From Petunia secreta (taxonomy: Eukaryota; Streptophyta; Magnoliopsida; Solanales; Solanaceae), in contig JARKIP010000048.1 in assembly GCA_029990175.1 (NCBI GenBank), positions 22,840,001-22,904,000 on the forward strand: DNA of 64,000 nucleotides, in the 5' to 3' direction. The notes below the pieces were generated by a model. It searched no databases. It saw nothing but the letters and a program-made list of their open reading frames with translations, and was not told where the DNA came from. Shown here one piece after another: positions 58,931-64,000 of this stretch. How positions within the stretch are numbered: the first letter of the stretch is position 1; every line of letters starts with the position of its first letter. The position numbers were made by a program, and so were the translations under genes.

Positions 58931-59722
58931 AAATGCATCGAGTGAGAGAAAGTTCCTTCTGTCTCAAGTCATATGTCTTGAACAACTACTGTCAAGAATC
59001 CAGCTTGGGTTGTTCACTCTCACTCCAGCCTGCAAAATAAATCAAGGGTTAGTTTTAGGAACCTAGACAAGCTTGGGTCCCTTCTTATAAGAAAATGGAT
59101 AAATCAAATCTTTCTTAGCCCGTTCAGGTAAAATGCTCATCTTATTTTTGGTCTTTGGCTTGCTTGCATTCATGCACCTTTGTCTGTAATGCCCAATTTC
59201 ACCACAGAAGGTGCACAACATGTTACAAGGCAAACCCCCATATTTACTTTTAGGATTATATAGGGGCAGTGGTTTCTTGAATCCTAGCCCTTGTTTTCCT
59301 TTGTTCTTGTTTTAAAGAACCCAATTCATTGCCTCAGAGGATTTGTTCCATTTTGTTAATCTGGTAAGTCAGTTTTTTCAACCTTTTGTTTGAGAATCCT
59401 ATTTTTCTCAGTTTTCTGACACAGGTTCTCATTTGTTCTTTTAAGCTCATCTTCAAGAAAAGTTTGAACTTCACTGATTACTTGCTTACCGTTAACATTT
59501 TTCTTTAACTGATTTAATTCAATTTCAAGTTCTGAGATCTTAGAATTTGACACAAGAGCCTGTCCTTTCAGAACATCATTAATTTCTTCAACTTCAATAT
59601 TTTGCTCTTGGAGACTCTTGTGTTTTTCTCTTAGATCACTCATATCTTCAGTCAATTTATCTTTCTCAAATTTTACCTTTTCATAACCCTCAATTAAGGT
59701 GGAAGTTATTAGAATCAAGTTT
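58931..59722 (-). pseudogene. gag C-terminal coiled coil, zinc knuckle and protease region of the second Copia element
   Basis: The frame 59718-59356 is a Glu/Lys/Leu-rich coiled coil of 120 residues. After a break, a CCHC knuckle 'CTFCGEIGHYRQRC' lies at about 59216-59175. The stretch 59040-58930 should hold the Copia protease; 'WILDSSCSRHMT' near 59000-58965 fits its active-site region, with the usual D-S-G reading D-S-S. Confidence 0.65.
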
Positions 59723-61341
59723 TCAATAGAGTATGTGTGCAGATTTTTTTAGTTCAGAAAGGCACACCTCTACTGAATGAGCAGCTTCTTCTCCATCGGT
59801 TGGCATGAGGGCTGATTCCTTCTTCTGATCATCTTCTGTGTACATCTCTTTCAACTTCTCCCAAATTTCTTTGGCAGACTTGTATTCCAGCACCTTTGCT
59901 AGCACATCAGTTGTCAGCCCTTTTCTCAAGTACAACACAACTTTGGCATTTGCTTGCAGCCAATCTAAATCTTGAGGATCAAGTTCTTCTACCAGCTTTG
60001 GAACCAAGGATCCATTTTCTACTCTCTTCACAGGTACATGAGGTCCTCATTTTACGATCAGCCAGAGACTGTAATCCATCGCTTGAAGGAAGATTTTCAT
60101 TTGCTTCTTCCACTATTTGTAGCTTGTTCCATTAAACTTAGGTGGCTTGGAGGGATCTCTTCCTCCTCTGAACTCCCGTGGATCTTCCTCAACTGAGCTC
60201 TCATCTAACACTCCTATCAATGCTAGTGGAGACTCATCCTCAGATTCCTTTTCATAATCAGATTCACTATCAGTAGGTCCCTATGTAGCATAAAAGGCTT
60301 CTTTCTTCTTCCTTCTTTCTGCTCTGAACTTTGGAGGTCTGAATTTCTTCTTGTCTTTATCAGTATCTTTTGATGCCTCCTTCTCTTTTGCAGCTCTATT
60401 CTTCATCCACACAACTTCCCACATTGGACAGTCCACCACTGCATGGTCCTTCTTGAAACATTTGAAGCACCCTAAGTAGTCTGGGCTATCAACAATGTTT
60501 TTTCTACCTGAGTTTTCTTTGTTGTTTCTTTTGAATCCCTTGAACTTCCCAGATTAAAGTTCTGCCTCAAGGCACTGATCATAGCAGCTTCGACTGATTG
60601 CAAGTCAACATATTCATCGGATTCATCAGTTGCCTCAAGTGCAAGAATCTTGTCCTTCTTGGGTACTGGTTTGCTTTTTGATTCCTTCATCATCTCATGT
60701 GTTTTCAAGCTTCCAACCAGTTCTTCAAGTCTGATGGATCTGAGAGGTTTGTATTCAATGATAGCAGTCATTTTGGATTCCCAGGCATCAGGAAGTATAT
60801 TTAGAACCTTATCCACCATTTCTACTTCGGGCAGCTCCATATCTAGAGATCTCATCTCGTTACTGATAATAGCCAACCTTGTTATCATGTCTTGTATTGA
60901 CTCCTTCTCTCCCATGGTGAACAACTCAAATTGTCTCTTCAGCATTCTTCTCTTGGAATCCTTAACTTCAGTAGTTCCTTCATGCGCAACTTCCAGGGCA
61001 TCCTAAATTTCCTTAGCCATCTTATAAGATGAAACTCTACTGAACTCTTCAGGACCAAGCCCACAAATTACCAATCATTTGGCTTTGTAGTTCTTTTCAA
61101 CCATCTTGTAGTCAGCCTCATCGAACTCCTCTTTTGTTTTGGGTTCTTCTCGAGCAGCAGCTCCTTCCCCAACTACTTTGGTCGGAATCAAGTTTTCTTC
61201 AGACACTATTAACCAAAGTTGGTAATCTTCAGCACAAATATAGTTCTCCATTCTGTTCTTCCACCAAGCGCAGTACTGCCCATAAAACTATGGGGGCCTC
61301 AGAACTGATTGTCCTTCAGTGATAGTAGGTGGTGCACTCAT
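59723..61341 (-). pseudogene. gag of the second Copia element with two capsid-like modules
   Basis: The ATG at 61341-61339 opens 'MSAPPTITEGQS', followed by a UBN2-type capsid with 'WWKNRMENYICAEDYQLWLI' to about 60480. The frame 60945-60472 is clean. A CCHC knuckle (CFKCFKKDHAVVDC) lies at about 60475-60430. After an acidic stretch a second module starts near 60150 with 'PPKFNGTSY', 'WKKQMKIFLQAMDYSLWLI' and continues in 60031-59723 with 'YKSAKEIWEKLKEMY', again the UBN2 pattern. Stops at about 61289, 61020, 60284, 60106 and 60052 break the chain. A second capsid module in one gag is unusual. Confidence 0.75.
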
Positions 61342-61381
61342 GATTTGATCCTTCTCAAGGTGTTAACGTAAAGCGAGAAGA

Positions 61382-61396
61382 CCTGTTCTGATACCA
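61382..61396 (-). promoter_or_regulatory. primer-binding site of the second Copia element
   Basis: The minus strand reads TGGTATCAGAACAGG two bases inside the LTR, the usual initiator-Met-type site. Confidence 0.85.
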
Positions 61397-61398
61397 CT

Positions 61399-62323
61399 TG
61401 ATAGAATCTAAGCACCTCCTATGGACACTAGAAGAGGGGGAGAGTTGAATAGTGTTCTCCAATTTTCGTCGAAGAACCAGATTCTTATCGTTTAGAACCT
61501 TGTTCTTGTCGCAACAGTTTTCCAGTACGAACACCATAGCACACACAAATTGCAAACTCAAGGAACACGGTGTTTTTACGTGGAAAATGCCTTGCTCAAG
61601 GGAGAAAAACCAGGACCCACACTATGGGATTTTTGAACCAATCCACTAACACAAAGAGAAAGTTTTAGATTACAAAACTCTATAACCAAGGGGCTACACT
61701 CTAGACCCTAATCACTCAACCAAGCTAAACTCTAGCTTTACAAAGCAATCTCACAATGATTCACCCAATACAGTTGCTTCTAAACTAAGCATGTAGGTAA
61801 AAATAATGATAGCACACCACTACGACAACTTCGAACATCAACCTAGACAGAATATCTAAGTTCCACTATGTAGCCTTCAACAGTTGTCTTCACCAGTTAA
61901 GTCACTTTGAAAGTTATTGAATCGCCTTTGTATTGCTCTCAACTCTCATTATGAATAACTAACTATCGGTTGCCTCAATTACTAGCTTTTATATGGGCTT
62001 CGTAACCCTAGTAGTATTTCACAAGGAAACCTTATAAATATGGCAAGACAAGATTTCCCGTGACACTTTCCTTGTTTAGCTCCAACTCCTGTTCATACTT
62101 CAAAGACGCAGTCACGACACAACCTCTTTTAGCTGACTAGGATGCATAATAGTTCATGCACCACTATTCCTAGTTTTGTAAGGATTTCCATTCCATAATC
62201 TTTTCGATCAGTCGTGCCCTTCTTCATAAGGAGATCAGTCGTGCCCTTCTTCATAAGGACCGAGTTCTCCTCCAGAACCACTGGGTCCTTCGTTTGTTAT
62301 TCTTCAAAATATTCAGCTCAACA
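61399..62323 (-). repeat. 5' LTR of the second Copia element
   Basis: This 925-bp LTR begins TGATAGAATCTAAGC and ends AGCTCAACA on the plus strand. It is followed by CAAGC, the TSD. Confidence 0.9.
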
Positions 62324-63061
62324 CAAGCCTTGCCTAGCGGATCGGAGTGCGGTCCACCAAGCTAATGTTGAACCATCAAACTAGAAGGCAGTATACCCAA
62401 CTCCATACTTCTCAAGATACCCAAGGACCTCAAGAATATGGTGGAATCGATCAAGAAACTCACGCGGCTTAATCATATCTAAAGTATGACCGAAGAATCT
62501 CGGAGGATTAAGTCTGATAAAATTATTCAGCATTTTCGGATTATCGACCTGACATACTACCTAGGTTGGCTGACCAGCCTGAACAACTAGAGGTACAATG
62601 CCCACTGCCTCTGGAACATAACCACCTGGAGCTATATTTGGAGCTAGAATAGGGGCTCTCTGAGCCTGAGCACCAATATCTACTGCAGCCTGAAGAGCTG
62701 TATGACGAATAGAAGCATCTATAGCTGCTTGAGGAATAGAAGCATCTATAGCAGCCTGAGGAGCTGCCTGAGGAATGCGAGATCCCTGAGGCATATGCGC
62801 CGCTAAGAATCTCTTAAAAGCATCATGAAGTGTAGGGGGAACGAATAAACCCTGCTCCCCCTGCCAACCAGGAGCCAGCACTACTGAAACCTCTGCAACA
62901 GGATCAACATGATCCACTATCCTCGTGGCTTGGGCAGCTCTACCTCTGCCTCGACCACGGCCTCTATCGCGGCCAACACCTCCTCCTCGTAGAGCAGCAG
63001 GCATAGGGGCTGCCGATGGCTCCTCTGCCTCTTGCTGAGAAGTCACGCACGTTCTCACCAT
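62324..63061 (-). pseudogene. N-terminal half of chromovirus gag
   Basis: The ATG at 63061-63059 opens an Arg/Gly-rich head ('GRDRGRGRGRGR') and an Ala/Pro/Gln-rich stretch with short repeats of 'PQAAIDASI'. Capsid follows from about 62540 ('FIRLNPPRFFGHTLD', 'PREFLDRFHHILEVLGY'). It is cut at 62324 by the Copia element just after 'STLAWWTALRSARQGL', the typical centre of chromovirus gag, and resumes at 39112. Stops near 62561 and 62380 are present. Confidence 0.83.
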
Positions 63062-63251
63062 TTACTGTGAAAGAATTAACAATATTGAACTTCAGATAAG
63101 AAGACTCACGTATGAAAGGAAAAGAAAGGAAACTACTTGAGTACCATCACAGCCTCTCGTAGATAGGTACAGACGTCTCCGCGCGATCAGCGAGACCGTA
63201 TTAGACATTGTCATGATATGGAAAGACTCAAAACCAGGCTCTGATACCAAC
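63062..63251 (-). promoter_or_regulatory. leader and primer-binding site of the chromovirus
   Basis: At 63236-63249 the minus strand reads TGGTATCAGAGCCT, the initiator-Met PBS, two bases from the LTR at 63252. The 170 bp between the PBS and the gag ATG form a short leader without ORFs. Confidence 0.82.
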
Positions 63252-63425
63252 TGACATGACCTGAATTTTTGGATAGGCCATGAGGGCACGCGACTACCTC
63301 CTTTAGACCTATCAAGCGAATCCTATCGACAAACTCAATCTATATATGACATAAAAATGACTTAAAGGCAAAAATAAAGCTTATTTCAAATGTAATATAG
63401 CTCCAGAAAATAGATATGTATATAT
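63252..63425 (-). repeat. 5' LTR of the chromovirus, truncated
   Basis: It matches the first 175 bp of the LTR at 34976. The match ends near 63425 beside a short TATATA run, where the other copy has (CA)n. About 2.7 kb of expected LTR is missing. Confidence 0.78.
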
Positions 63426-64000
63426 AGAAATGAGGGTAGCAGATCGTGATATAAATTCAATATCATTTCCGTGGCTTATATCCTGCTGATTCCTTTTCTT
63501 TCCTATATTTATAAGGTGGCTTTCTTCCAGAAAAGATATTAAACACAAAATCATACAAGAACAAAGAAAAAAAAGGGTCACGGAAAAGAGAGGTGAAATA
63601 GGCTACATAAGGGAAAGGGGGAAGGAAGATTTGGGGGGGGGGGGGGGGTTTGTTTTTAAGATTTTTAAAAGGAGCTAGTATTTTAAGAAAATAAAACTTT
63701 TTTTGATGATCTGACACGTGAGAAACAATCATTGGTGCATGTTTTTCACTTCCATTCTTGTAATTGCGGTTATCTGAAAAAGGGGATACTTATACCATTT
63801 CAAATTTGTTTGGAGGTTGATAGGATCCCGCAAAGTTAAAGGTCGTAACACGCGATTCCGGACAACTTTGGGGGCATTTTATGCATTTTGTCATTTAAAC
63901 ATGATTATGCTGATGTGATTAAATGAATTAGTTCTGGCAACTCTTGTTGAATTAGGACAATAGGAAGTTAGTCTATGGGAAAATTCTATTTGTCTATTCT
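63426..64000. other. unassigned DNA right of the chromovirus remnant
   Basis: No gene or known repeat is recognised. A run of about 15 G lies near 63633-63647 and purine-rich stretches precede it. Because the LTR is truncated, this may be flanking DNA or another inserted element. Confidence 0.4.

Larger units (their letters stand above)
39118..62323 (-). mobile_element. second Copia retrotransposon with post-pol ORF, nested in chromovirus gag
   Basis: LTRs are 39118-40025 and 61399-62323, ending GCTCAACA on the plus strand. The flanks CAATC (39113-39117) and CAAGC (62324-62328) are the 5-bp TSD with one change. Order on the minus strand: PBS, gag with two capsid-like modules, integrase, RT, RNase H, then a post-pol ORF that is itself split by a younger LTR element (40955-53462). 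Frames are longer than in the first Copia element, so it is younger, but stops and lost catalytic residues make it inactive. Confidence 0.9.
34976..63425 (-). mobile_element. chromovirus-type Ty3/gypsy remains (Tekay/del-like), heavily interrupted
   Basis: Matching LTR ends at 34976 (TGACACGATCC) and 63252 (TGACATGACC) face the interior, with a PBS at 63249-63236. Gag is split between 63061-62324 and 39112-38456 by a Copia element, and its reading continues in sense across the TSD. Protease and only the start of RT remain (38421-37595). The rest of pol and part of the 3' LTR are missing, with a Copia fragment at the junction. The far end of the 5' LTR is lost near 63425. Confidence 0.8.

Noticed and set aside
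63463..63732. Minus-strand frame with Pro-rich run
   Set aside because: The Pro run is the translation of the poly-G tract, and the rest is AT-rich without domain support.

Overview
The window looks like an intergenic stretch of a large plant genome, made almost entirely of LTR retrotransposons nested inside one another. The element types are plant-specific: Ty3/gypsy of the Tat and chromovirus types, Copia elements with an extra ORF after pol, a plant L1 LINE and MITEs. A solanaceous host such as tobacco, potato or pepper would fit, but that is inference from general resemblance and no taxon marker was tested. No single-copy host protein gene could be supported.

Layout, read from LTR ends and target-site duplications (TSDs). 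(1) 66-17711: a minus-strand Tat-type Ty3/gypsy element (TSD ATTAT). Its gag-protease, RT, two RNase H domains and integrase are decayed. It also carries a decayed, intron-containing antisense gene on the plus strand with its own TATA box, and a tRNA-Lys-like sequence. Its right LTR is split by (2) 11368-17658, a non-autonomous minus-strand LTR element (TSD ACGTG/ATGTG) with Gag/protease-like ORFs, an unrecognised 350-residue ORF and a partial extra LTR plus primer-binding site in the middle. (3) 17749-32339: a plus-strand Copia element (TSD CATAG/TATAG). Its 5' LTR holds a 5'-truncated L1 LINE, and a 2.9 kb solo chromovirus LTR (25932-28866, TSD CCTAA) sits between its RNase H and its post-pol ORF. 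(4) 32345-34975: older DNA with two MITE-like inverted-repeat elements. (5) 34976 to about 63425: remains of a minus-strand chromovirus (Tekay/del-like) with most of pol deleted. It is interrupted by a Copia 3'-end fragment (36684-37594) and by (6) 39118-62323, a minus-strand Copia element (TSD CAATC/CAAGC) with an unusual second Gag N-terminal module. (7) 40955-53462: the youngest visible insertion, a 12.5 kb plus-strand non-autonomous LTR element (TSD CCAGG) that lands inside the post-pol ORF of element 6.

Element 7 is the most unusual part. Its LTRs differ by only about four substitutions by eye. Its priming and polypurine signals are intact, but it has no recognisable gag or pol. Its interior holds 203-bp tandem repeats followed by about 46 short hairpin-forming monomers whose arms differ between monomers yet stay complementary. 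A 1,536-bp block of this has been duplicated in tandem.

Almost every coding region is a pseudogene with stops, frameshifts or lost catalytic residues. The autonomous elements therefore cannot move themselves, and the young element must have been mobilised by proteins made elsewhere. Coordinates of element ends come from aligning repeats by eye and are usually exact to a few bases. Family names rest on remembered domain motifs and were not searched.
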